Source: Isosphaeraceae bacterium (lineage in GTDB: Bacteria; Planctomycetota; Planctomycetia; Isosphaerales; Isosphaeraceae). From it: DNA of 35,050 nt. Location: contig JANXSX010000187.1 of NCBI GenBank assembly GCA_025356475.1, positions 1 through 35,050 of the forward strand, read 5' to 3'. Numbering within the stretch: the first letter of the stretch is position 1; each line of letters starts with the position of its first letter. A program made the translations under genes and the position numbers. Positions 25,888-33,420 of this stretch are shown one piece after another. Below the pieces are notes generated by a model, which was not told the DNA's origin, made no database searches, and saw only the letters and a program-made list of their open reading frames with translations.

Positions 25888-26598
25888 TCACTGAACCTCA
25901 GTAACACCGACAAGTGATTTACCGCCTGGTAGTCGATACCCGAACCGATCCTCATCGCCGCGCTCAACTCGAGCTGAAGGCAAGATCCCAAGCTGCTGAA
26001 GTTCAATCACATGCTGTTCACGGTCGGCCAACTCGGGGAGGCCAGTCTCGGCGATCCCGCCTCCACGTTGAATTTTAGCTTGAAGGTCCATGACAGCCCG
26101 GAGGATTTGCTCGGGGCGAGGTGGGCAGCCGGGAATGTACAGGTCAACCGGAATGAATCGGTCGATCCCCTGGACTACGGCATAGGTGTCGAAGATCCCC
26201 CCCGTTGAGGCACATGCCCCCATGCTGATGCACCACTTGGGCTCCGGCATCTGCAACCAGATCCTCTGCAGCACTGGAAGCATCTTCATTGCAACCCGGC
26301 CTGCGACAATCATCAGGTCGCATTGGCGGGGACTGAATCGCATAACCTCAGCGCCAAAACGTGCGATATCAAACCGGCTGGCACCGACCGCCATAAGCTC
26401 GATTCCGCAGCAAGCGGTCGCGAAGGGCATCGGCCAGAGGCTGTTCTTGCGGCACCAATTCACGACCGCGTCGAGGCTGGTCAGGATGGTATTCTCAGGG
26501 ACCTCAACAGTTCCGGTGGGAACATTGGCGAGAGATGCCCTGGTCGTGATCTGGGCTGCGGTGGTCGGATAACCACCCTGGACAGGGTTCAGCGCCAC
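25888..26598 (-). CDS. nuoB: NADH-quinone oxidoreductase subunit B
   Basis: NuoB holds cluster N2, which donates electrons to quinone. The ligands are visible as [11 protein letters not shown] (adjacent cysteines), [12 protein letters not shown] and [13 protein letters not shown] 26598 is the likely start: AAAGGGG lies about 8 bases upstream, and the start overlaps the nuoA stop by 10 bases, suggesting coupled translation. This gives 236 aa. A longer reading to 26760 would lie entirely inside nuoA in another frame and is rejected. About 60 residues after the core ([10 protein letters not shown]...) form an extension that varies in the family. Confidence 0.95.
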   Translation of the reverse strand: MALNPVQGGYPTTAAQITTRASLANVPTGTVEVPENTILTSLDAVVNWCRKNSLWPMPFATACCGIELMAVGASRFDIARFGAEVMRFSPRQCDLMIVAGRVAMKMLPVLQRIWLQMPEPKWCISMGACASTGGIFDTYAVVQGIDRFIPVDLYIPGCPPRPEQILRAVMDLQAKIQRGGGIAETGLPELADREQHVIELQQLGILPSARVERGDEDRFGYRLPGGKSLVGVTEVQ

Positions 26599-27011
26599 TC
26601 GAAGACCCCTTTCTTCCACGCATAAGCAAAAGCGGCCGCCAAGGCAATCACGAAGATGAAAATCTCGATGAAGACCAGCGACCGAAACTCGGGCGGAATG
26701 CCAACCATGATCCGCTCGGGGACGGATGTACCAGAGGCTGTGGGCGATCCAAGGCTCCACTGCGCGACTGCGAATGGATACAGAAAAAGCAATTCAACAT
26801 CGAACAAGAGGAAGACGATCGCCACCAAGTGATAACGCACGTCGAACCGTTGGCGAGCGTCGCCGATCGGGTCCATGCCCGACTCATAAGGCATCTGCTT
26901 GACGTCATTTCGTTGATGCGGGCCGATGATGGCGCTCGCGCCGAGCATCCCAACCGCAGTCATGACGGCAACCAGAATGAACAAGAAGACGGGTGTCGAT
27001 TCGAGACCCAT
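26589..27011 (-). CDS. nuoA: NADH-quinone oxidoreductase subunit A
   Basis: The first gene of the complex I operon encodes a 140-aa three-helix membrane subunit. Typical segments are [25 protein letters not shown] in overlapping pieces (the loop near the quinone site), [19 protein letters not shown] with conserved acidic residues in the second helix, and a third helix ([23 protein letters not shown]). ATG 27011 has only a weak site (GGTGGAA) upstream. A loop of about 20 residues between helices 2 and 3 is longer than in E. coli. Confidence 0.96.
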   Translation of the reverse strand: MGLESTPVFLFILVAVMTAVGMLGASAIIGPHQRNDVKQMPYESGMDPIGDARQRFDVRYHLVAIVFLLFDVELLFLYPFAVAQWSLGSPTASGTSVPERIMVGIPPEFRSLVFIEIFIFVIALAAAFAYAWKKGVFEWR

Positions 27012-27052
27012 GGGTGTTCCACCAAAGTGCAGTTACGACGCCGACTCGCAGT

Positions 27053-27070
27053 TTGTGAACAGTTTCACAA
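27053..27070. promoter_or_regulatory. CRP/FNR-type palindrome upstream of nuoA
   Basis: TTGTGAA-CAGT-TTCACAA is a perfect 7-bp inverted repeat and contains TGTGA-N6-TCACA, the exact consensus spacing of E. coli CRP. Its near edge is 41 bases before the nuoA ATG. It is AT-richer than its surroundings. A CRP/FNR-family regulator is the natural candidate, but none is encoded in the window. Confidence 0.6.
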
Positions 27071-27128
27071 TGTATCGTAAAAAAATTCCCAACCTCGAGC
27101 AGAGGCCGGGTTCTTGATCGATGCACAG

Positions 27129-27156
27129 ATCATACGTACTTGCGAGAGTGTCGCAA
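27129..27156 (-). promoter_or_regulatory. Candidate nuo operon promoter
   Basis: On the minus strand TTGCGA (27156-27151) and TATGAT (27134-27129) are 16 bp apart; they match 4 of 6 and 5 of 6 sigma70 consensus bases. The predicted transcript start is near 27122, giving a leader of about 110 bases that contains the CRP/FNR-type palindrome. Confidence 0.5.
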
Positions 27157-27157
27157 G
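27139..27157. promoter_or_regulatory. Inverted repeat overlapping the -35 of the nuo promoter
   Basis: CTTGCGA-GAGTG-TCGCAAG is a perfect 7-bp inverted repeat with a 5-base centre. It covers the proposed -35 hexamer and much of the spacer, so it could be an operator. As a hairpin it has no T-run after it on either strand, which argues against a terminator. Confidence 0.4.
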
Positions 27158-27248
27158 GGGGTAGCGATCTTAATCACCACGTTCGTTCACACAGGGAGTG
27201 TACTCATCTCGACCAAGGAGTCAACGCGTAGAAAGCTGCACTAGGTTT

Positions 27249-28118
27249 TTACCGGGGGAGTTCTCTAGGTGGTGACGGACGCGGTGCGGTGGGCTTCTCC
27301 ACAGAATCGCTGGCGAGTGGGGCGGTCAACAAGGTCGAGGGCTGGGAAGCCGGTGAACCCGTGCGGCGTCCGGCTCGTCGGGCGTTCTCGGGATTGGAAC
27401 GGTCGATGGGCTCGGGTTCTGGGGCCGGGCGATCCTCGTTCGGCCTGACGGTGGTCGGTTTGGGAGCAGGCACGATGGTTCGACGACCGGCGGAGCCGCC
27501 GATTGGACCGAGCGGGTCAAGGAGCGAGGATGGACCTCTCGCCGTTGACGACTTGGCCTTGGCAGCGGGGGTGGCCGTTTTCGAGGTCGGCTTCTTGTCA
27601 AAAGAGGTATCGCGCCCCGCCTTGGCGATTTGGGAGTTAACCTCTTTCAGCATCTGAGCCCGCTTCTTGGGGTCTTTTTCTCGCGTGGCTTCGAGGTAGC
27701 GTTGGTAGCGTTCTTGCTGTCCTTCGTAGTAGGACTTTTCGACTCGCTCGTTGGGTGAATCAAGTCGACCCGCAGCGCGATCGAGTTGGCGATAAGCTTG
27801 GGTGTAGGGAATGCCGATGCCGTTACCGCGACGAGCCGCGTTGCTATCGTCCGAGAAGCGATCGGGATTCATGGCCCGGTCGAACTGGTTGTATCGCGAG
27901 CCGACGCCGCGTTCGGCATCCATCTCGTTGCGGGCCGCGCCTGGAAGGGCGAAGTTGGACGGGGCAGAAGGATAGACAAATGGTTGGTAGGGGTTCGTGG
28001 CATTGCCGAACGGATCAAAGGCATTTCCTTGGGCGAACACCGACTGGCCCAGTCCCGCCAGTAATCCCAGCGAGACTACGAACATGTATCGTTGCCGAAT
28101 GGTCCCGTCAGGCCGCAT
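27249..28118 (-). CDS. Secreted Pro/Lys/Arg-rich protein of unknown function
   Basis: The 289-aa protein starts at ATG 28118, 6 bases after GGGAGG; another ATG at 28148 lacks such a site. A signal peptide is clear (QRYMFVVSLGLLAGLGQSVFAQG, likely cut after FAQ or FA). The mature part begins with an Asn/Pro/Phe-rich section (NAFDPFGNATNPYQPF). It continues through a charged helical section likely to be coiled (SYYEGQQERYQRYLEATREK, KKRAQMLKEVNSQ). It ends in about 120 disordered residues rich in Pro, Lys, Arg, Ser and Thr. No family is recognised. It probably acts in the periplasm or at the envelope. It lies downstream of the cupin-like gene on the same strand (112-bp gap) and 237 bp upstream of nuoA. 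Confidence 0.8.
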   Translation of the reverse strand: MRPDGTIRQRYMFVVSLGLLAGLGQSVFAQGNAFDPFGNATNPYQPFVYPSAPSNFALPGAARNEMDAERGVGSRYNQFDRAMNPDRFSDDSNAARRGNGIGIPYTQAYRQLDRAAGRLDSPNERVEKSYYEGQQERYQRYLEATREKDPKKRAQMLKEVNSQIAKAGRDTSFDKKPTSKTATPAAKAKSSTARGPSSLLDPLGPIGGSAGRRTIVPAPKPTTVRPNEDRPAPEPEPIDRSNPENARRAGRRTGSPASQPSTLLTAPLASDSVEKPTAPRPSPPRELPR

Positions 28119-28230
28119 CGCATGCCTCCCTTTCGCATCCGATTCCACTGGCCTAGATCGAAGGATCTGGGGAGTAGAAACCGTCGCAGAGCCACCATCC
28201 TATATCTTAGCACATCCTTTTGACTCGGTC

Positions 28231-28938
28231 CTAGTCCGGTCTCGACGATTCCTGAGGCCAGACCGGATAATCGGGCGAAGGAGGTTTGAGCAGGTGTTTC
28301 TGACGCAACCTGTACTCGTGTAAAAGTTCGGTAGGGATCGTAAGAACTCCCAAGCGGCCTTGACCGTGCAGTTGAAAGTCCTCTTCGGCGCCCAGGATGC
28401 ACAAGTTATCGACATTCAGGGCTTCGACCTCGGTTTCGCCGACTCGGGACAGATTGCAACCACCGGTGAGGACGAGCACGATCCGAATGTCCAGGCCAGC
28501 GGGCTCACGGTGATTCTGCCCAGGATTCAGGTCAAGGACTTGATACGTAAATCGATGCTCGCCGGTTCGCAAGGGGTCCTGAGCCTCCTCGGCTCCGATC
28601 TTCTCAAAGCCCCAAATCTGGATAAATCGCTCTCGGAAGTGGAACGGTGGAACCCCGTTGTGGGAGAGACAGAGCAAGTCGACTGGGGTCTCAACATCGA
28701 TCGCGACCGCTTGCGGAACGATGATCAAGTCTCCTCGGGTGACGACCACTACCCGCCGATCGGTACTTAGTCGGGTGGAGCTGAGGCAAACTGCGTAGAG
28801 TGTGCCGGCTGGTTCGTAGAGACGGGGTACGTCTTCTTCTCGCCAAAGGTCGAGGGCCGGTTCCCAGGTGCGGATTGAGGTTGAAGCTGTACTCCAACCC
28901 TCGGCGGATCCTCCCTTGAGTGGCAAGTGGGCGTACAT
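28231..28938 (-). CDS. Cupin-like protein, unknown function
   Basis: This 235-aa protein has a very strong ribosome site (GGAGGAGG, 7 bases before the ATG) and codon use like the neighbours. It has no signal peptide. Alternating short beta strands with Gly/Pro turns suggest one or two cupin barrels: RGDLIIVPQAVAIDVETPVDLLCLSHNG in the first half, and DIRIVLVLTGGCNLSRVG to DNLCILGAEEDFQLHGQGRLGVLTIP in the second. A complete metal-binding cupin motif (two His, Glu, His) is not evident; SHNGVPPFHFRERF is the only His-rich stretch. It may be a small-molecule sensor or a non-catalytic cupin. It is divergent from the HEAT-like gene (115 bp between starts). Confidence 0.75.
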   Translation of the reverse strand: MYAHLPLKGGSAEGWSTASTSIRTWEPALDLWREEDVPRLYEPAGTLYAVCLSSTRLSTDRRVVVVTRGDLIIVPQAVAIDVETPVDLLCLSHNGVPPFHFRERFIQIWGFEKIGAEEAQDPLRTGEHRFTYQVLDLNPGQNHREPAGLDIRIVLVLTGGCNLSRVGETEVEALNVDNLCILGAEEDFQLHGQGRLGVLTIPTELLHEYRLRQKHLLKPPSPDYPVWPQESSRPD

Positions 28939-28945
28939 CGAAATT

Positions 28946-28953
28946 CCTCCTCC
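28946..28953 (-). promoter_or_regulatory. Strong ribosome binding site of the cupin-like gene
   Basis: GGAGGAGG on the minus strand stands 7 bases before the ATG at 28938. It is the best Shine-Dalgarno sequence I see in the window and supports this otherwise unrecognised gene. Confidence 0.8.
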
Positions 28954-29053
28954 AGAGAATTCTGACGATTTCTTGACTCAACCCCAGCGGGTTGTCGCTA
29001 ACTCAGTTATGCTTGAGACGCTGCGGTGCGTTCTGAGTCAGGAGCGAGGCGTG

Positions 29054-30466
29054 ATGATGAACGTTCTAGCCTGTTGCTGCATGGTCATGGCGACATGCCT
29101 GGTCGAGCCCGAGCAGTCGCTTCAGTCGCTCGTGGCCCAGCTCGGCTCACCAAAGTATCAGGAAAGAGAATCGGCCGCCGAGCGTTTAGTGGCGATCGGG
29201 CCAGAGTCGCTGCCGGCCATTCGGTTGGCAAGCGAAAGCACAGACCCTGAGATCCGCACCCGCGCTGCCATTCTCATCGAAAAGATCGAGTCGGCCCAGC
29301 TTACCAAGCCAACCATGATCACGCTCGACTATGAAGACCAACCGATCAGGGGGGTCGTCGACTCGCTGAACAAACGGTTTTCCACCCACTTGAGCCTTGG
29401 TCCAGAGAACCCGACGATCTGGGATACGCGCCGGATCACGTCCGCCAGTCAGGGTGAGCCGCTCCCCTTTTGGAAAGCGGTCGATCAACTTTGCTCCGAT
29501 GCCAGCGTGCACATCAATCCGGGGGGAATGCCCACAAATGGTCGCCGGGAGGCGAGCTTGGGGCTCTCCGACGGTGTGGGCGAACGCTCCGCGTATGTCA
29601 GCGATCAAGGTCCGTTCCGGGTCAGTTTGGTCGGGTTCAACTACAGCCAGAACCTGACCTATCTGCGAGGGAGACGGATGCCCCTCCAGCCGGCTTTTGC
29701 CGAAATTGCACCCGTGCCGACCGATCGGCCCGACGTCTTTGAGCAGTTTAACGTGACCCTTCAGCTCATTGCTGAGCCAAGGCTGATGATCCATCAGAGG
29801 GGTGCCCCTAGGGTCACCGAAGCCTTCGACGAACACGGCCAGATGCTCACGACTGCCGGACGAGACCAGAACTCACCTCGGTTCGCAGGTTACGCAGGTT
29901 TTCATGCGAACCCCGTCCCCATGTTGCAGCTCCAGGCCGAGCTGGCCCGACCCAAGAGCGTTGGCAAGGTGATTCGGCGAATGAAGGGGGTCATTCCCCT
30001 CGCCGTCTCGACTCGAAGGCCCGAACCGCTCCGGATCGCACTCTCCGACCCTGCCGACAAGGTTCATCGGAATGATGAGGTCGCGATTACGGTGAGCGAG
30101 GTCAAGTCACGCGCTGACGGCCCCCAGCGCACCATCCTCATCCAGCTCCGACCGATCGGAACGCCCCGAGCGGCTGAGGCTGGGGGCCAGGACGACGTAA
30201 ATCCCGGTCGTTCCGACCTGATCCAGGCGCAGCGGATTGAGATCATCGACGCCACAGGCCAGGCTCTCCTCTGGTTACCGAGCGACGTGCGAACCGATGC
30301 GGAGGGGTCGCGAATCTCGATCGTCCTGCCAGCGAACGGTCAGCCCGCCCCGGTCGAAATCCGCTATTACGGGATGATCCGGGTCGTGACCGAGGTCGCC
30401 TTCCAGTTCAACGACGTCCAGCTCGATAAGGAAGATGGGGACAGAACACGAAAGGCTAGGCCTTGA
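29054..30466 (+). CDS. Secreted HEAT-repeat-like protein, unknown function
   Basis: The 470-aa protein starts at ATG 29054, 9 bases after AGGAG (GTG 29051 is equally close). A short hydrophobic, Cys-rich N-terminus (MMNVLACCCMVMATC) looks like an export signal. Next is a HEAT-like helical pair (LVAQLGSPKYQERESAAERL and PESLPAIRLASESTDPEIR) common in planctomycete secreted proteins. Then comes ITLDYEDQPIRGVVDSLNKR, which resembles the short STN/secretin-N fold. The remaining ~300 residues are beta-rich with repeated strand-turn segments and no motif I recognise. Its partner is unknown. The gene ends 25 bp from the convergent proB end. A much longer start at 28868 would cover the start of the divergent cupin-like gene and is rejected. 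Confidence 0.82.
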   Translation: MMNVLACCCMVMATCLVEPEQSLQSLVAQLGSPKYQERESAAERLVAIGPESLPAIRLASESTDPEIRTRAAILIEKIESAQLTKPTMITLDYEDQPIRGVVDSLNKRFSTHLSLGPENPTIWDTRRITSASQGEPLPFWKAVDQLCSDASVHINPGGMPTNGRREASLGLSDGVGERSAYVSDQGPFRVSLVGFNYSQNLTYLRGRRMPLQPAFAEIAPVPTDRPDVFEQFNVTLQLIAEPRLMIHQRGAPRVTEAFDEHGQMLTTAGRDQNSPRFAGYAGFHANPVPMLQLQAELARPKSVGKVIRRMKGVIPLAVSTRRPEPLRIALSDPADKVHRNDEVAITVSEVKSRADGPQRTILIQLRPIGTPRAAEAGGQDDVNPGRSDLIQAQRIEIIDATGQALLWLPSDVRTDAEGSRISIVLPANGQPAPVEIRYYGMIRVVTEVAFQFNDVQLDKEDGDRTRKARP

Positions 30467-30491
30467 TCACCAAGCTCAGAACCCATGTCCC

Positions 30492-31637
30492 TTACTTTGA
30501 TGTCAGGACCAAGTTGTCGCGGTGGATCATCTCGTCATAGCCCCCTGCGACTCCCAAGGTCAGACGGACTTGCTCAGTCCGGAGGCCACGGACGGTCGAG
30601 GCCGCGACCGAGTTGTAATTGGTCAGCCCCCTGGCGAACTCGTGGCCTTCCCTGTCTCGAATCCCGACGACATCTCCCCCTTCGAAGTCGCCCAGGATGC
30701 CGATGACTCCGATCGCCAGCAAGCTCGTGGTGCCAGACTCGAGGGCGTTTCGAGCCCCAGCATCGACAATATAGTGCCCCCTGGGTCTCGCAGTTAGCCC
30801 AATCCACCGCTTGCGAGCCGCCTGGGTCTTGCCATTCGCCAGGAAGAGTGTGCCTACCTGCTCACCGGCCAGGATGCGGGTGAGTGGCTCGGGCTTGCGA
30901 CCCGAGGCGATGATCACGGACCCACCAGCCCGAGTCACCAAGCTGGCGGATTGGAGCTTGCTCTTCATACCACCAGTGCCGAGGCTACTCTTGCTATCAC
31001 CGGCGAGACCAAAAACCTCTTCATCAAGGTTGGGGACGAGCCGGATGGTTTCGGGGGTTCCCCCAGAATCTGGATCGGCTTGATAGAGGCCATCGACCAC
31101 GCTAAGGATCACGAGCAGCGGGGCGCGGAGCAGGTTCGTGACCATCGCAGCGAGGCGGTCATTGTCGCCAAATTTGATCTCATCGACGCTGATTGTGTCA
31201 TTCTCATTGATGACCGGAACTGCGTCCCACTCGAAGAGAGCGGTCAGGGTGTTTCTCATGTTGAGGTAACGCGTACGATTGTCGAAGTCTTCATGGGTCA
31301 GGAGCAGTTGCGCCGCGTGTCGGCCATGGCGGCGGAATCCGTCATCATAGGCACGGATCAGGTCGGCCTGACCAACGGCGGCAGCCGCCTGAAGCTGGCG
31401 GAGGTTATCAGGACGCTTGGAGAGTCCAAGTCGCCCCATCCCAGCCCCGACCGCTCCCGAGCTGACGAGCGCGACCTTGCGTCCTGAATCGATGACCGCG
31501 CTGATCTGCTCGGCGAGGTGGTCGATCCGCACAGGGTCGAGCGACCCAGTGGCACCGGTCAAGACACTGGTGCCGACCTTGACGACCCAGACAGGGGAGG
31601 AGTGGACGATTTCGTCGCGGACCAGGTCGCGGGCCAT
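30492..31637 (-). CDS. proB: Glutamate 5-kinase
   Basis: ProB phosphorylates L-glutamate with ATP to gamma-glutamyl phosphate, the first step of proline synthesis in the cytoplasm. The amino acid kinase domain shows VVKVGTSVLTG (phosphate loop), VALVSSGAVGAGMGRLG, QAAAAVGQADLI, INENDTISVDEIKFGDNDRLAAMV in pieces, and GTGGMKSKLQSA. The C-terminal ~90 residues (GHYIVDAGARNAL, GDVVGIRDREGHEFARGLTNYN) form the PUA domain found in many ProB proteins. ATG 31637 is preferred because GAGAGG lies 6 bases ahead. ATG 31661 and TTG 31679 are in frame but have weaker sites. The gene stands alone here, and proA is not in the window. Confidence 0.95.
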   Translation of the reverse strand: MARDLVRDEIVHSSPVWVVKVGTSVLTGATGSLDPVRIDHLAEQISAVIDSGRKVALVSSGAVGAGMGRLGLSKRPDNLRQLQAAAAVGQADLIRAYDDGFRRHGRHAAQLLLTHEDFDNRTRYLNMRNTLTALFEWDAVPVINENDTISVDEIKFGDNDRLAAMVTNLLRAPLLVILSVVDGLYQADPDSGGTPETIRLVPNLDEEVFGLAGDSKSSLGTGGMKSKLQSASLVTRAGGSVIIASGRKPEPLTRILAGEQVGTLFLANGKTQAARKRWIGLTARPRGHYIVDAGARNALESGTTSLLAIGVIGILGDFEGGDVVGIRDREGHEFARGLTNYNSVAASTVRGLRTEQVRLTLGVAGGYDEMIHRDNLVLTSK

Positions 31638-31685
31638 CCGGGGCCTCTCGTTCTCGGCCATTGGCTGGCTTTTGATCAATGAAGA

Positions 31686-31715
31686 TTGTCTGAAGGGCTA
31701 CAGCCCGAGTATAAT
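31686..31715 (+). promoter_or_regulatory. Promoter of purF
   Basis: TTGTCT (31686-31691) and a perfect TATAAT (31710-31715) are 18 bp apart, predicting a start near 31722 and a leader of about 80 bases. It is the clearest sigma70-like promoter in the window. Confidence 0.65.
31708..31713 (-). promoter_or_regulatory. Possible -10 element of proB
   Basis: On the minus strand the same AT-rich spot reads TATACT (5 of 6 consensus bases), which would start proB transcripts near 31701. No good -35 is seen upstream, so this is a candidate only. Confidence 0.35.
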
Positions 31716-31801
31716 CAATTCTTACATGGGGCCTAGCCGAACCGGCTCGCCGGATCAATTGGCTCAGGTTCCTCCCCTTCCTTGTATCGAGCCAAATACG
31801 G

Positions 31802-33376
31802 ATGGGCGAACTCTTTCATGAGTGCGGCGTGGCCGCAATTTACCACGCTCCGGGGACCTCGAACGCGAAGCCCCTTGCCTCTCTTGATCACGTGAAGAGC
31901 CCCGCTCGGCTGATCCCGCGAATGCTGCTCGACATGCAGAATCGAGGCCAACTTGCGGCCGGGATGACGAGCTATAACCCTTCTCACCCTTCCATTTTGC
32001 GCACCCACAAAGAGCTCGGCATGGTCGCCGAGGCCTTTCAGCTCAATCATAAGCTCCAATACGAACAGATCATGCGTGGTCAGGACGGACCCGCCGCGAT
32101 CGGCCATGTCCGCTACGCCACCTCGGGCGGAGACGACCGCCGACTCGCCCAGCCTTTTGACCGCGAACATGGACGCCGATCCCGCTGGTTCTCGTTCGCC
32201 TTCAATGGCCAGATCGCAAACTTTGATGAGCTTCGCAAGGAGTTGCTGGCCAAGGGTGACTACCACCTGAGGCACGACAACGACACCGAGATTATCCAGC
32301 ACACTTTGAGTCAGGAGATCCAGCAAGAGGGCGAGGACGTTGACTGGGTTGAGGTGTTTTCGCGGATCGCCAAGCGGTTCGACGGAGCCTACAACATCGT
32401 CCTCCTCTCGGCTGTCGGCGACCTGATTGTCGCACGCGACCCCTTGGGTCTTCGACCCCTTTGCTATGCGCGAGAGGGAGGGCTCTTCGCGGTCGCTAGC
32501 GAAAGCGTCCCGCTCGCGAACCTCGGGTTCCGCGAGATCCACTCGCTCGAACCTGGCATGATGGCGATCGCCAACGAGAAGGGGGTCCGCTTCGAGCGGT
32601 TCGCGCCCTCCACGAGCCGAGCCCACTGCTTCTTCGAGTGGATCTACTTTGCCAGCGTCGCGAGTACTCTGGACGACCGATCGGTCTACCTCAGTCGTAA
32701 GGAGCTGGGACGCGAGCTGGCCAAGGTCGAAGACATCCCCCTTGGTGACGATCTGATCGTTGTCCCTGTTCCGGACACCGCCAAAGCGGCTGCGGATTCG
32801 ATGGCATTCGAACTCAAGCTTCCCTCGGTGGAAGGCCTAATCCGCAACCGAAATGTGGGCCGAACCTTCATCGAAGGGGATGGCGACCGTGAGGCCAAGG
32901 TGAGGATGAAATACACCCCCCTCCCCGAGGTCATGAAGGGGAAGCGGGTGCTCCTCGTCGAGGACAGTATCGTCCGCTCGACGACCATGCGGATCCTGGT
33001 CAACGAGATCCGCGACCGGGGCGGTGCGAGGGAGATCCACCTTCGAATCGCCTGCCCACCGATCATCTCTCCGTGTTTCTACGGGATCGACATGTCCAAG
33101 AAACGCGAGCTTTTCGCGCCTCCGTTTATCGACCTTCCGAACAGCGGGGTCTCGAAACAGGCCCAGCAAGCGATGGCCGACAAACTAGGCGTCGAGAGTC
33201 TCCGCTACCTCCCGGTCGAGTCGATTGGCCGGGCGATTGGCCTGCCAACCGACCAACTTTGCCGAGCTTGCGTCACCGGTCATTACCCGACCGCAGCAGG
33301 GACTCGGCTCTGCCGGCGAGACGCGGACTCGAAGGCCAGTGAACATACGAATGGACGGACAGGCGAGTCGCATTGA
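31802..33376 (+). CDS. purF: Amidophosphoribosyltransferase
   Basis: PurF joins ammonia from glutamine to PRPP, the first step of purine synthesis. Cys8 (HECGVAAIY) would become the N-terminal nucleophile after removal of a 7-residue propeptide, as in the B. subtilis type. The glutaminase domain also shows NRGQLAAGM, GHVRYATSGG, FNGQIANFDELR and RHDNDTEI. Four cysteines match the Fe-S type: AHCFFEWIYFA, SPCFYGID and LCRACVTGHYPT. The PRPP loop reads VLLVEDSIVRSTTM, where E. coli and B. subtilis enzymes have DDSIVRGTT. The protein is 524 aa with a polar tail of about 30 residues. No good ribosome site precedes ATG 31802. It is divergent from proB, and no other purine gene is nearby. Confidence 0.93.
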   Translation: MGELFHECGVAAIYHAPGTSNAKPLASLDHVKSPARLIPRMLLDMQNRGQLAAGMTSYNPSHPSILRTHKELGMVAEAFQLNHKLQYEQIMRGQDGPAAIGHVRYATSGGDDRRLAQPFDREHGRRSRWFSFAFNGQIANFDELRKELLAKGDYHLRHDNDTEIIQHTLSQEIQQEGEDVDWVEVFSRIAKRFDGAYNIVLLSAVGDLIVARDPLGLRPLCYAREGGLFAVASESVPLANLGFREIHSLEPGMMAIANEKGVRFERFAPSTSRAHCFFEWIYFASVASTLDDRSVYLSRKELGRELAKVEDIPLGDDLIVVPVPDTAKAAADSMAFELKLPSVEGLIRNRNVGRTFIEGDGDREAKVRMKYTPLPEVMKGKRVLLVEDSIVRSTTMRILVNEIRDRGGAREIHLRIACPPIISPCFYGIDMSKKRELFAPPFIDLPNSGVSKQAQQAMADKLGVESLRYLPVESIGRAIGLPTDQLCRACVTGHYPTAAGTRLCRRDADSKASEHTNGRTGESH

Positions 33377-33420
33377 CACGCCTGCCATCCTGATCTGACG
33401 GCCGAGACGTCGGATTCTCC

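Noticed and set aside
26599-26760. 54-residue N-terminal extension of NuoB
   Set aside because: It lies wholly inside nuoA in another frame; GTG 26598 has a good ribosome site and gives the usual NuoB.
28973-29011. Promoter for the HEAT-like gene (TTGACT upstream)
   Set aside because: TTGACT is good, but no acceptable -10 lies 16-18 bp downstream.
28868-29053. N-terminal extension of the HEAT-like protein
   Set aside because: It overlaps the start of the divergent cupin-like gene and its strong ribosome site; the export signal starts at 29054.
31733-32626. 297-codon minus-strand frame opposite purF
   Set aside because: purF is certain by its motifs; the antisense product has no recognisable domain and runs into the proB-purF promoter region.
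33377-33420. Bidirectional terminator between purF and trmB
   Set aside because: The best stem has six pairs including a wobble and lacks a T-run.
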